A stretch of DNA of 64,000 bases from Hericium rajendrae (Eukaryota; Basidiomycota; Agaricomycetes; Russulales; Hericiaceae). The notes under the pieces are model-generated. The model searched no databases, was not told the DNA's origin, and worked only from the letters and a program-made list of their open reading frames with translations. Both the position numbers and the translations under genes were made by a program. The stretch lies in assembly GCA_033439255.1 (NCBI GenBank), contig CM065885.1, positions 2,728,001 through 2,792,000 of the forward strand, in the 5' to 3' direction. This document shows positions 45,745-56,281 of this stretch, piece after piece (position 1 is the first letter of the stretch; every line of letters begins with the position of its first letter).

Positions 45745-46802
45745 TCAATAGCTCCCAGACACACACGCCAGCTTATGCGCCTCCTCATCCTGGTACGCGC
45801 CGACATACCCCGCATCCTCGATCCCACACCACGCCTTCGCATCCACCGCCAGCAGCGACCCGCCGACCAGCCACTCTACGCTGATCTGCAGGATATAAAA
45901 TGCCGCCTTCGCGCTCGTCGAGTTCGAGTCCCCGACGGGTGTGCAATCAAATAGAGCCGGAAAATCGAGACTACGATCTGTCCATGCACCAGTCAGTCGA
46001 GGCTTTGTGCAAGGAAAGACGTGGTACGCGCCAGCACGAGGCTGGTCCCGCCCAGCCATGCGGACATCGAAGCGGGCGCGTCACGCGCGGTCGAGCACGC
46101 GCACAGAAGAGCACCAGGAGGCCGAGGACGACGGTTACGATGACCGCTGAGATCGTCCTGCGCAGAAATACGTTCGCCCCACCGCTGCACGCAGTATGAT
46201 ACGGCCCACGCACCGCTCCGTCTTCAGGCTCTGCGCCGCGCTTGCGTCCGTCTGCACCTTGCTCACCTTCGTTCCCGCCAAATTTCCCAGCACACTGCCC
46301 CGCGTCCGTCAGCGGCACGTGTGGTAAGAAGTATGAACAACAGAGAACGCACATCGCGTCCATGAGCGCGAGCTCCATCAGCCGCTTGATATTCCCTTCG
46401 CGCCGCCGACAACGTCCCCGCCCTCGCGCCGGCTCGAATGGTACCCCGCAAGCTTCCGGCATCGACGCGGGCATGAGGTACCCGATGCTGAGCAGCACCT
46501 GATCGACGGTCAGCAGGGTCGTGTTGAACGTCCCCGTGCCATTGCTGACGGCGCGGTAGTTCGCGATGCTCATGAGCCGCACGATAAGCGACGCGCACGA
46601 ACTCGAAGAGCTGCATACGCCCGAAGGTGAGCAGTAGTCCTGTTGGAGAGCCATAGTTTCGGAGGAGGCGGAAGAGGCAGAGGAGGGACGTCGCGCTAAA
46701 GAGGACTAGGAAGAGGATCGAGGGGAGCATGTCCTGGTGCGGATTTGGGAGGCCGCCCATGGGGATCTGCATTGCGGTTGTGTTTGTCGCCAGCAAGGAC
46801 AT
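45745..46802 (-). pseudogene. MP3, 7-TM family pseudogene
   Basis: All four exons are present, but the frame is broken repeatedly against MP1. A 4 bp deletion follows FEFVRV (near 46590). A 2 bp deletion lies near the STLVKL region (about 46460). A 1 bp deletion lies near 46390. Exon 3 is shifted near 46085, and 1 bp is missing in exon 4 after H-P-S (near 45937). Splice sites are kept (GTGCGT at the end of exon 1, GTGCGTGG after exon 2). The start MSLLATNTTAMQI and the end [13 protein letters not shown] are recognisable. Its closest relative is MP1, with which it shares the IANYRAVSxGTGTFNTTLL region. Confidence 0.85.
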
Positions 46803-48060
46803 GATGGGATGGAGGTGCGGGTGGACTACGGTGGGAATATAGAGTTACGGCGGGGGTAAGGCGTTCCGGGCGAACGAGCGGGGAGGGTGCGTCTTTGCGG
46901 ACGCGATCGTGATCATGAGCTGAGAGCTCCACCTTTACACCGGATGATCGTCTTCCAGTTGCTAGCTTCACCACCAGTATCGCTGCACCGGACGCGATGC
47001 ATTTCAGAACGCACCTTCGAACGATATTACAGCTGATTGCAAACTGTTAGGCCATCCCCAAAAATAATCAAATAGCCGCGCGAAGACTGCGCACGGTTTC
47101 ATCAAGCCGGCGGCTGCGGCATAATATCCGCGGCAGACGCTTGGGGAAGCGGGGCAAATGCCATCAAAACGGCGCCATGCATTAATCTCGCAGACGTGGC
47201 CGAACGTTTTGCAATTGGATTAATTCGCATCCGAGCACCAGGGCGCACGGGCGCCCATGAGGGCACGGATGTGGTCTGGCAATGGGAGCTAAAGTACTTT
47301 TCACGGAAAGCAGGATGCAAGAACGCGTGCACAAATGTGAAATTAGCTCGCGCGACGGTATTGTGGATTTGCTTTCGATCGGAGAGCGGTGACGCGTATG
47401 TGTTGTAGATGGGATGTTGACATGTAGACGTAAAGAACTAGAGATGGTAATCAGCAGCGAGGCCTGACGATATATGCACGTACTGGCATAGCCGAGGCCC
47501 CTACTCACCACGCACGGCGCTGAACCCGGTTGTGTAACTGGATTCAAAACACATGCAGCGATGCTTGCCAGCGAAGTATGGGGCACCGGGATACAGGCAA
47601 TCGTGCCTTCTGTCGTCCCTGGGTTCAAGGATTCAAGGATTTAGAAGATCGGGCATGATTAATGCATGAGGTACGAGGTACGAGGTAAAGCAGCCCGTAA
47701 AAAGGTGAGCTAAGGACGTCACCAAGAGCACTGGCGTAACAAAATCGCGTGACGTCACATCCACCTCACCGAAATTAGGTCACGCCCGCCCTTTGGCTTT
47801 TCTTCTTCCAGCACAGTGACCGGAGCCCGAGCTCTCGGATGTGGATCGTTGAGATTTTATTCCAATCAATGACGAAGAATTGAGGTAGCAAAGAGCGTAT
47901 GTTTACGCTTACTCGGTGAGATCCGTCCTGATCCTGAACTGACCCTAGCGAATAGGTAAGAAAAAGTGTGCATGTACTGCACAGATTCGAAATATTAATG
48001 AAGTTGGACTGCACTAGATCGCCACAACTGGACCACGACTGCGCAACTCCTCTCCGGCCG
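46803..48060. other. spacer between MP3 and MP4
   Basis: This contains the MP3 upstream motif at 47241-47280. A tandem GAGGTACGAGGTACGAGGTA microrepeat lies at 47668-47687. No gene is recognised. Confidence 0.45.
47241..47280 (-). promoter_or_regulatory. conserved MP upstream motif, copy 3
   Basis: The motif lies about 440 bp before the MP3 start and is more diverged than the other copies (GGGCGCCCATGAGGGCAC, then GGATGTGGTCTGG). It belongs to a pseudogene, which fits weaker constraint. Confidence 0.45.
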
Positions 48061-49109
48061 TCAGTAACTCCCAGACGCGTACGCCAGCTTCTGCGCCTCC
48101 TCATCTCGGTACGCACTCGTGTATTCTGCTTCCTCAATCCCGCACCACTCCTTCGCATCCACAGCCAGCAGCGATGCGCCAACCAGCCACTCGACGGTGA
48201 TCTGCAGTATGTAAAATGCCGCCTTTGCGCCCGTCGAGTCCGAGTCCATCGGCGGATGCGTCGTCGTCACCAGCCGGACGATCGGGACGATCATCTTTCT
48301 AACAGTCAGTCCACTGCTTCGTGCTGAACCAGACGCATTACGTACCAGCAGGAGGCTCGTTCCCGCCAGCCACGCCGAAGTCGCGCCGATCGCGTCGCGT
48401 GCATGCGATACTCGTGCGCAGAAGACCACTAGCAGGCCCAACACAATCAGCACGATAACCGACGCGATCGTCCTGCGCCGAACATTCGTCAGCCCTGCAG
48501 CCCGTGCAGACGAAGTACAAGCCCACGCACCGCATCGTCTTCACACTATCCGCAGCGCTTGCATCCGTCTGCGCCTTGCCCACCTTCGTCCCCGCGACGA
48601 CGCCGAGCGCACTGTCCGCAATCGGCACCCAAGACCATGAAAAGCAGAGACAGAACTCACATCGCACCCATTAACGTGAACTCCATCGCCAGCGTGAATA
48701 CATGCGCCGCCTGTCCGCCTTTCCTGCCGCGGCTCGCATGGAACCCCGCCAACTGCACGAGCGTCGACGCGGGCATCGCATACCCCACGCTCAATAACAC
48801 CTGTTCGACGATGAGCAGCGTAGTATCGAATGTCCCCTCGCCCTTCATGACGTCGCGCAAATTCGCGATGCCCGCAAGCCGTACGCCGAACGTCGCGACG
48901 CGCACGGCCTCGAAGAGCTGCACGCGCACGAAGGCGAGCAGCAGGCGCGTTGGTCGCCGGTAGTGCGTCGCGAGGCGCCAGAAGCCGAGGCCGCAGGTCG
49001 CGGTGAAGAGCACGAGGAAGAGGATCGAGGGGAAAGTGTCTTGGTGCGAATTGGGGAGGCCGCCCGTGAGCGAGCGCATGGAGGTCGTGTTCGTCGCGAG
49101 CGAGGACAT
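48061..49109 (-). CDS. MP4, 7-TM protein of unknown function
   Basis: Four exons (48661-49109, 48531-48611, 48346-48472, 48061-48294) encode 296 residues, the same length as MP2. Introns of 49, 58 and 51 bp have clean ends. Seven hydrophobic segments occur at the same places as in MP2. The loop after segment 2 holds V-R-L-A-G-I-A-N-L, and segment 7 lies in [20 protein letters not shown]. The start [19 protein letters not shown] agrees with MP1. The protein is presumably in the plasma or an internal membrane. No catalytic motif is visible. It is the outermost member of the MP array and one of two intact ones. Confidence 0.82.
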
Positions 49110-50087
49110 CGCTCGTCGGATTTCTTTTGGTGAGAGGATGAGCGGTGAGTTGAGTAGGATGGCCGCGCGTTCCGGGCGGCAGGAAGAGGATGATGATAAT
49201 GTACGTCTGTCAGTTCACTCCGCTGCCTTTAACCCCCGCCCATCCTCTCATATGAGATAGATCCCAGTCTAGTAACTGGGCGGTGATCTACCCGCTGTCA
49301 ATGTCGCCTCGCACGCACCACGCTGTGTAGAAAGTGTCGGCGGCCCACGCGCGGGCGCCTGCTCGTGCACAGGTGTGGTCGGCGGGCGCTTGACGCGGAG
49401 GATTGATCACTATTCGATATTGCATGCTGTAGGGCCTGCGGTATAAATAGCCTGCGAAGCGTGTTCGAGGCATCGCTTTGGCTGTCGTTGCATCACCTGG
49501 TTGGTAAGTACTACGCTAGAGATGGGGCGTGCAGACGAAGCAGTCTATCGCAGAAACATGCGGTTCAATTGCTTGAGGTAGATCGATGATATATATCAAC
49601 GTATGTCGTGGGACTGAAGAGTGTCGAAGATGCTTGAAGCAGGCCATGGAATTGAGCTTGCCTGCACGGGTTGTCCACGCAATTTCTACGGCTGCAGGTG
49701 CGCTTTTCTCCTTCCCTCCCAGCGGCTACTTTTCCAGGACTTCAGTACGCCCTCGGACTCCCGAAACAACAAAACGGGTAGAGCTGAGCTCCCGAGCATC
49801 ACCTCCGCCACGGTGGTCCTCGAAACGACTTGGACAGGCGGTATCTGCGGGTATCCCAGCGCAGCTCTCGCATCGCAGTGCGCCCGGCTGAATCGACTCC
49901 AAAGAATATTGGCACTCCGCGATTAGAAGGTGGAAAAAGCAGCGATGGGGATACAGTATTGGTAGGTGGGGCGCCGGCTCGTTCAGCACCCAGGATGGAA
50001 GGTAGACTGTCGAGAATACAACGATCTGGCATGGTATGCAAGGCGGGTGTCCTGGAAGTCTGGAATGAAGCGCGCGGTCTGTTTCTC
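49110..50087. other. spacer upstream of MP4
   Basis: This holds the best copy of the MP upstream motif and a TATAAATAG box at 49443-49451. The remainder to 50087 has no recognised gene; overlapping frames at 49586-50139 are unremarkable. Confidence 0.45.
49351..49389 (-). promoter_or_regulatory. conserved MP upstream motif, copy 4
   Basis: The motif lies about 240 bp before the MP4 start, reading GGGCGCCTGCTCGTGCAC, AGGTGTGGTCGG and CGGGCGC. It matches copy 2 at nearly every base across about 36 positions, more closely than the surrounding DNA does. Confidence 0.6.
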
Positions 50088-52548
50088 TCATCCTGCCACG
50101 CGGTGGTATAGCGCCTTGATAGGCTGCCAGCCCCACCATCCGGAACTGGATGTCTGCTGAGGCGTAGGTGCTGGCGGCGCCGGCGCCGTGTTCGGGGGCG
50201 GCGTCTGCGTCTGAGATATGGATGGCTCGGGCGGCGGCGGCGGCGGCGGATGAGATTTGGTTGGCTGGGGCCGATGGGAGGCCCTTGGCCTTGTTACAGG
50301 TGTCTGATGAGTTGCTTTAGTGGGTTTCACGCCATCCGAGCCATCCGAGAGCGGTGGACGGGATGTCTGCGTCAGATTCGAGGCCGAAGGGATCTGCGGA
50401 TGCGATGCGGTTCGTTGTGGCCGACGGTCGGCACTTGGCCCCGCGAGAGACGCGCCAGAAGCTCCTTTAGGAGGTGCTACATGGGGTGCTGGAGTTGGCT
50501 TCGCGCCGTCTGATGGCGTCGGCTGGGACGGTAGGCTCGAGGGCGGAGGCGGCTGACTATGCGATGCGGTTAGCTGCAGCCGACGGTTGGCACTTGGTCC
50601 TGCCGTGGATACACCAGAAGCACCTGTGGGAGTTGGTACTTGAGTTTGCGTCACGCCGCGTGAGGTCGACGGCCGAAGCGGAGGTGTCTGCTGAGATGTG
50701 GTGGACTGAGTGGACACATTAGAAGCGCTTCTATGGGGTGCTGCATGAGGTACTTGGGTTATTTTCGCGCCATTCGATGACGGTGGTTGGGGCGGCTGTC
50801 CCGGACTCTGGGGCTGGGAAGCCTGCTGATAATATATGGTTGACTGCGACCGACGACTGATACTAGACCCCGCCGTTGATACACCGGACACGCTTTGACG
50901 ATGTGTCTGCGTATGTACACGTGTGATAGAGGATAGCGTTGGCTGGGATGGCTTCCCCAGACCGGTAGTTTGCCGATGGGATATCGATGACCAGGACTCG
51001 TGACTAGTAGTCTGCCCTGCCATGGAGAAACCGGAGGCGCTTCCACGAGGTGTTTGAGTATATGAGACAGAGGATAGAGCCGGCACAGTCGAATCCTGAT
51101 GAATATCCGCACCAATGATTGCATCGCTGCTGTAGCCGGAATCAGTGAATGCACTCATAGGCGTATGGAACAGTTCTTCAGCGTCGTCTTCGGTCAGCGT
51201 CTCTGTGTCGGTTCGTAGAATGAGTGGTTGGGGGAACACCTGCACCCATCGCTCTGCCACTTGCTGCTGCGATATGCCGTCATCAGATGGGATCCGGATG
51301 AGCCAATCCTTGTCGTCTTGCAACGCCTGCTCGAACAAGGAATCCACGCCTTTGATCCTTCGAGCATCGTTCCTGGCTATAGCAGCCGTAGGACCCGCGG
51401 TGCGGGCAAAGATCTTTACGGGCTGGTTCGCCAAGCTCTGATTGACTATTTCGCTTGACATGATGCTGCCACTGATGTCTGATGCACTTGTCAGTAAACT
51501 CAGCGATGCGTGTGCAGCTCGGCATCCACCTTTCAAGATGATGCTCGTTTGTGCCACCTTCCATATATTCCCGAAGGTCCTGCTGGATGTCCCGTTCTCG
51601 ATGAAGATATGGTACTTCCTGTCAACGAGGATGGACACGTCGTATTCGGAATTCTTGTCTATTGGTGGAAGATTATCCCAGTCAATCGCTTGATGAGTGA
51701 AATTGTTATTGTAGCTCTTTGGATCGGTGGAAAGATCTAAGTAAAAGTGCGGATTTTGATTCAAGGCGATCTGGTGATCCGCCCCGGCCAGGGAGTTATA
51801 CATCCACAGAATAACCTCGCCGAGATTAGGGACCTGGTCGATACGCACTGACAGAAGATCATTAGCAGATACCCTGCGCCGCGGTAGAAGAACATACCTG
51901 GTGTGGTCTTCCTCGGCCCCAGAGGACCTTGAAGCCGAGAGAAGGCGATCGTGACTTGCTTGGTTTGCGACGTTGATTCCGCTTTCTTTTTCTTCTAGAA
52001 CATCGTTCAATGGAGCGTGTTGCGACGTCTCAAGCATCTTACCCAGTGCAGAATCTTTTCCTTCACGCCTATCAATTTGACATTAGCATTTCCATCTTTG
52101 TCCTTAGCACCCTTCATCATGTTCTCGAAAGAAGCTGTTGACACTCTGAGAGGTTGGTAAGATTTTAAATGCAGTTAAATGGGATAATCATACCCTGTGT
52201 CATTATTCGCACCCATTTTCCCCAGAATTTCCATGATAGCTGCCTTTGCCAGAAGAAACTTCGTATCGCATTCAGACGATGGCTGGAGAGCCGCATTAAT
52301 GGCAGCTGTGGTCGCGTTCACGATGTGTTCAATTCTGGAAATAAGGATTGCGGGAATAAGTACACCAGTATCTGAAAAACTCACTCCTCGGAAGGATGCA
52401 TGTGGTGAAATTCACTGGACTCCACCAACGACCGGCAAGTCTGGATCAGAGCGACCGATTGCTGCAGGTAGGCCCGCGGAATCTTTGCGCACTTCGCTAG
52501 ACTCTGCTGGAACGAATATGACCGTTCAAAGGCTGTTCCTATCGCCAT
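50088..52548 (-). CDS. 754-residue protein of unknown function with Ser/Thr/Pro/Gln-rich tail
   Basis: Five exons (52385-52548, 52194-52334, 52043-52145, 51898-51994, 50088-51847) give a continuous frame of 754 residues. Introns are 48-50 bp. The first 100 residues are helical (QQSLAKCAKIPRAYLQQSVA; EIEHIVNATTAAINAALQP). A small mixed domain follows (VPNLGEVILWMYNSLAG; YDVSILVDRKYHIFIENGT). From about residue 400 the chain is a long Ser/Thr/Pro/Gln-rich tail with repeated S-A-S-G-V-S-T-A-G-like units, and it ends GWWGWQPIKALYHRVAG. There is no signal peptide or membrane helix. I do not recognise the family. The start is the first ATG that opens the spliced frame. The plus strand of the tail is open over long stretches because of repeats; those frames are shadows. 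Confidence 0.65.
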
Positions 52549-53236
52549 GGACTAGTAATGAAAGCTGGAAGGCCAGGACGTGGGTCAGCTTGCGCGGGGC
52601 GGGACCATAATCGCTGCGAGTGCGCTACTAATGCTGTTCAGAGTGTGGGCTCGAGCCATGTCCATCGGACGCTGTTCGGAGTCCACGGAACACGTTCAAG
52701 ATCACATATACACGCATGCACGGTGCAGAATCGCAGTAAGTGGATCTGCAAGGAAGGAACTTAGGAAGGAAGGAAGGGTTGACTCGCGGCCTCTCGCGGC
52801 GTTTGAGTTACAGCGCAAACTGCCGGGTCCGGCTAGTCCCACAGAGGAAGACTCACGATGGGCAGGTCTCAATGCTTCATACGTCAGGCCTCAAGACGTC
52901 AAAGCTTGCGTCGTGATGACGGCCAGGATCGCAATACTTGTGCGTATGGACACGACTGAACAGCGCGTTTCTGGTGCGAAACTAATATCTACCCATCATC
53001 CTTCGATCACCGGACAAATGGAGACGATCAGTGCCTCGACTTGAGCTGAACTGATTGATGTCTCCAACCAAGTTCATTAACATCGCCGTTTCTGCTTTAT
53101 ACCGAATAACAAGATAGCGACAGATAATAGGAGAGATGTCGTGTAGTACAGGGTGTTGTAAGAACGTGTCAAGGGCCGGCCAAGACGTGGATAGATTAGG
53201 AAAGGATTCGGCCAAGGCAATAACCTTCAGAGGAGC
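52549..53236. other. intergenic stretch
   Basis: No gene is seen. An AGGAAGGAA-type purine tract lies at 52752-52778. The upstream region of the 50088-52548 gene is at the left end. Confidence 0.4.
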
Positions 53237-53981
53237 TCAGGCTCGCCTGCGGCGAGGATAAAGATATAATAGCGGAAGAATAGAAAACACGCCAACTACC
53301 AACAAGAAAATTCTGATGCCCAGAGTTTCGTGGAGCCACACGAATATCAAGACCTGAACGATGAGACAGAATATTCCAGCAATCAGGCAGAAAAACCCTT
53401 GGGCGCGATATGAGTTTGGATGCAGAGCATTATTGAATACCAACTTACAATGGTACATGATCCATGTCCAGTGCGGACGAGCACCCACTCTTGCGAGAAG
53501 ATGCACTGTACTTTCGGCGATCATCTGCGTATCCTCTACTGGCTTCTCTACGCGAGCATAGCGTAGTGGCAATTCTCCAAACTCATCGACCAGGATGAGA
53601 GAAGTGACTGTTGCGCTGCAGCTAAACAGCAATGAGCAGTAAGAGAAAACTGCCAGAGCGTGGGCGGGTGCAGACGAATCAGAGTCCGAAGTTGATACTG
53701 AAAACGACGAGAGGAGTTGGCTTGCGACGGACGCGAGCATGGCCGACTTAAGATGCATGAGTAAGCAATGTCATCATTGAATGCTTTCGAAAGTCCGTAG
53801 ACAATAGCCACTTACTACGACTGCCGCATTCTGGCCCGATGTGATCCAATCCATGCGAATGGCCTCAATCGCCGGAGGCAGTTTTCCTATGCGATGTCAG
53901 TCAAATTTGCGATACACGAGAAGAATAGAACTGACTATCCAAGGTAGTGTACGAGGACAAGGTTGGTAGCGTCGGTGCCAT
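53237..53981 (-). CDS. small membrane protein, about four helices
   Basis: Four exons are read. M-A-P-T-L-P-T-L-S-S begins at 53981, followed by KLPPAIEAIRMDWITSGQNA. Then comes a long exon with SAMLASVASQLLSSFSVSTS, ALAVFSYCSLLFSCSATVTS and LLARVGARPHWTWIMYH. The last exon holds FFCLIAGIFCLIVQVLIFVW and IFLLVVGVFSILPLLYLYP, and the protein ends in an R-R-R-R-A tail. The last intron is 51 bp and in frame, so the unspliced frame is also open. Its GTAAGT donor argues for splicing. This layout is common among uncharacterised Agaricomycete membrane proteins. No function can be assigned. Confidence 0.65.
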
Positions 53982-56281
53982 GGTATATACAGATGCAGAC
54001 GACGAGCTCTTCCCGTGATCAGAGCTAGGTCGGTGCGTCCTTTATACTCCAAGGTCAAAGCACAGCGTCGAAGATGGTGCCGACGTTACGTATCGACACT
54101 CTTTCATGTGCAAGAACGATGTCTAGCGCAGAGTTCTGGGTCTTTACAGATTAAGAAGTCATGAATCAGTCAAACCAGGACGAGGAGACACACCGGACAC
54201 GTGTGATCCACGCGGTGTTATATCCATGGCACCGAAAGTCTAGACTTGAAAATGGTCAAAGCATGTCGCTTCATCGGCTGTCTCCAGGTATAAAGTTCTT
54301 TTCAATCCGGTGGAGCGTCCGAGCCAACTCAGAAAAATCAATGAGAAACCAGGAGGATGGATCCCTCGACGGAGCGCCACCATGAGAAGAAAAAAGCAGA
54401 CAAATTGGGCATGCCTTTGAGGACAGTTGCACGGAAGTTTCCATTGCATGAGCCACAACATGAAGCCTCGATATGTCCTCGAGGTGCACAGCTGTGAAGA
54501 GCGTCGGAGTCCTTTCGCACCCCATTGCCAGAATAGACCAACCTATGGACACCGCGTAGTCTGGAATGAGATACATCAACCAAGCACTCCGAGACGAAAG
54601 CCAATAAGAGACCCATACCGGTCTTTTTAGAGCCTGCCTGGAACTTGCCTGCCGGGAACGATGGACACCATGAGGAGCGACAGCTGGCGAACGTGTTCGG
54701 CTGTCAGTGCACGAATCGGTATGTTAAAAAAAATAGATAAATTATGCAACTGGAGAAGATCGCACCAACGTGGAAGGTAATATGAGCATGTCGCTCGCCG
54801 AAATCTAAGTCATAGAGCCCAACACTTACGACGTTCCCCCAGAATCCACGACAGAAGCCTTTGTCGATTAGGAGCATGATCAAGTTTGAGGAGAGAGACG
54901 AGGCCATCTATGGATCCCATGCAGCCGAATAATTACCGTCGAGGGCTTATCCTCAAAATGGAGGTAAACGCGACAAGCTGCCCTCATTTGAGTGTGAGAG
55001 ATCTGGAAAATCGCTCCAGAGTAAGTACGTTGCCCCGGCAGCTGATTCCTCAGTCTGACACGATAAAGCACATTCTACTACATCAAGAGTGAAGTAGGAG
55101 CACGCACGGAATGAGCTTCGAGATCTAGTCAGGTCTCATCAAAGGGCCCGAGAGGTGCTCAACTGCGGTAGCAGTGACTGGTGGTTCGCAAGCGACCGTC
55201 TGATAGGCGCCCGATGAGGACCACGGAGCCATCGAGTAGCCATCGGCGCTTAAATTTCCGCACCTATACCTTACCTATACCTTGCCCATACCACGCCTAT
55301 TAACTTGACATACCACGAGGCTCCTGTATCTTCTCACCAGCTTGACTGCTGAGAGTTCCGGCGACTCGTAAAATCACTGCTTCATTCCTTCCCTCTGACG
55401 AAACTGACGCTTCAGTCAGGACTCAGCGCCGGCGCAGCGCATGAAGGACCTTAAAGGACACGCCGTTAATGTCACCTCATGGCAATCATGCAGTACAGCT
55501 TGGCATGTGAAATGACTGCTTCAAGTTCGCCGCTGATAGTGAGGATTGTGAGTCCATGTACTGACCAAGAATCACATTCGTCGCAAGGTCGCGGGAGCAT
55601 CGATCGAGCACTTCTGCGGCGACTTTGCCCCAACTAATTGCGCCACTATGATTGCTCGTGGGACGAGCTTTTTTCTTCGCAGCAAAGGCTCTGAATCGAG
55701 AGCCTTGGTTCATGTACTATGTTGGTATTAGTTCACCGCACTTGCTTTCCTGGTTGACAGCGATTCCGATGGGTGTAAAGTTGTCCATTAGTCGAATCAT
55801 CCTCAGCGCGTTGAGTCATCGATATGTGCAGATAATCGCAAGAATGACTGATATATCATTCTTGTCGCAGGTGCAGCGAGATCAAGCAGGATTTCGAAAC
55901 GCTTGTTTCGCTTCGATCATCGTGGTATTAAACATCACTGTGGAATACGCCAGATCCCCGTGGCGTGAACGGGTAGAAGGAATAGCGGTCAGTGGGCTCC
56001 CTGTACCATCTGACATCCCCGCTGAACCACACGTTTCTACTTCGTGTATCCACCTGCAGCGATGAGTCTTTGTCTGTCCTTGGCCATCCGCCAATTGGTG
56101 GAGTGCTTCGATAAGCTGCGGTCCCATCTTATTCTAGAGCGGGTCCGAATATAGATAGAGCTGCGGTGAAGCCATCCTACTTTGGTTGATCTTCCCCCAT
56201 CTCCAAACAAGCCGTTATAAGTATCGCGACCCACCCGCATTACCTGCACTTCCGTTCTTTCTCCCCAAGGAAATCCACAGT
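53982..56281. other. 2.3 kb stretch with unresolved minus-strand fragments
   Basis: Minus-strand fragments such as 54704-54907 (MASSLSSNLIMLLIDKGFCR), 54271-54579 and 55486-55713 could be exons of one or two genes. I could not join them with convincing splice sites and recognise no family. The remaining DNA is featureless apart from a C/T-rich run CCTATACCTTACCTATACCT at 55262-55281. Confidence 0.35.

Noticed and set aside
40065-49109. The MP array as mating-type pheromone receptors (STE3-like)
   Set aside because: The proteins have about seven helices, but no STE3 motifs are seen. No CaaX-type pheromone precursor was found nearby. The four-exon pattern and C-terminal [10 protein letters not shown] motif point to another fungal 7-TM family.
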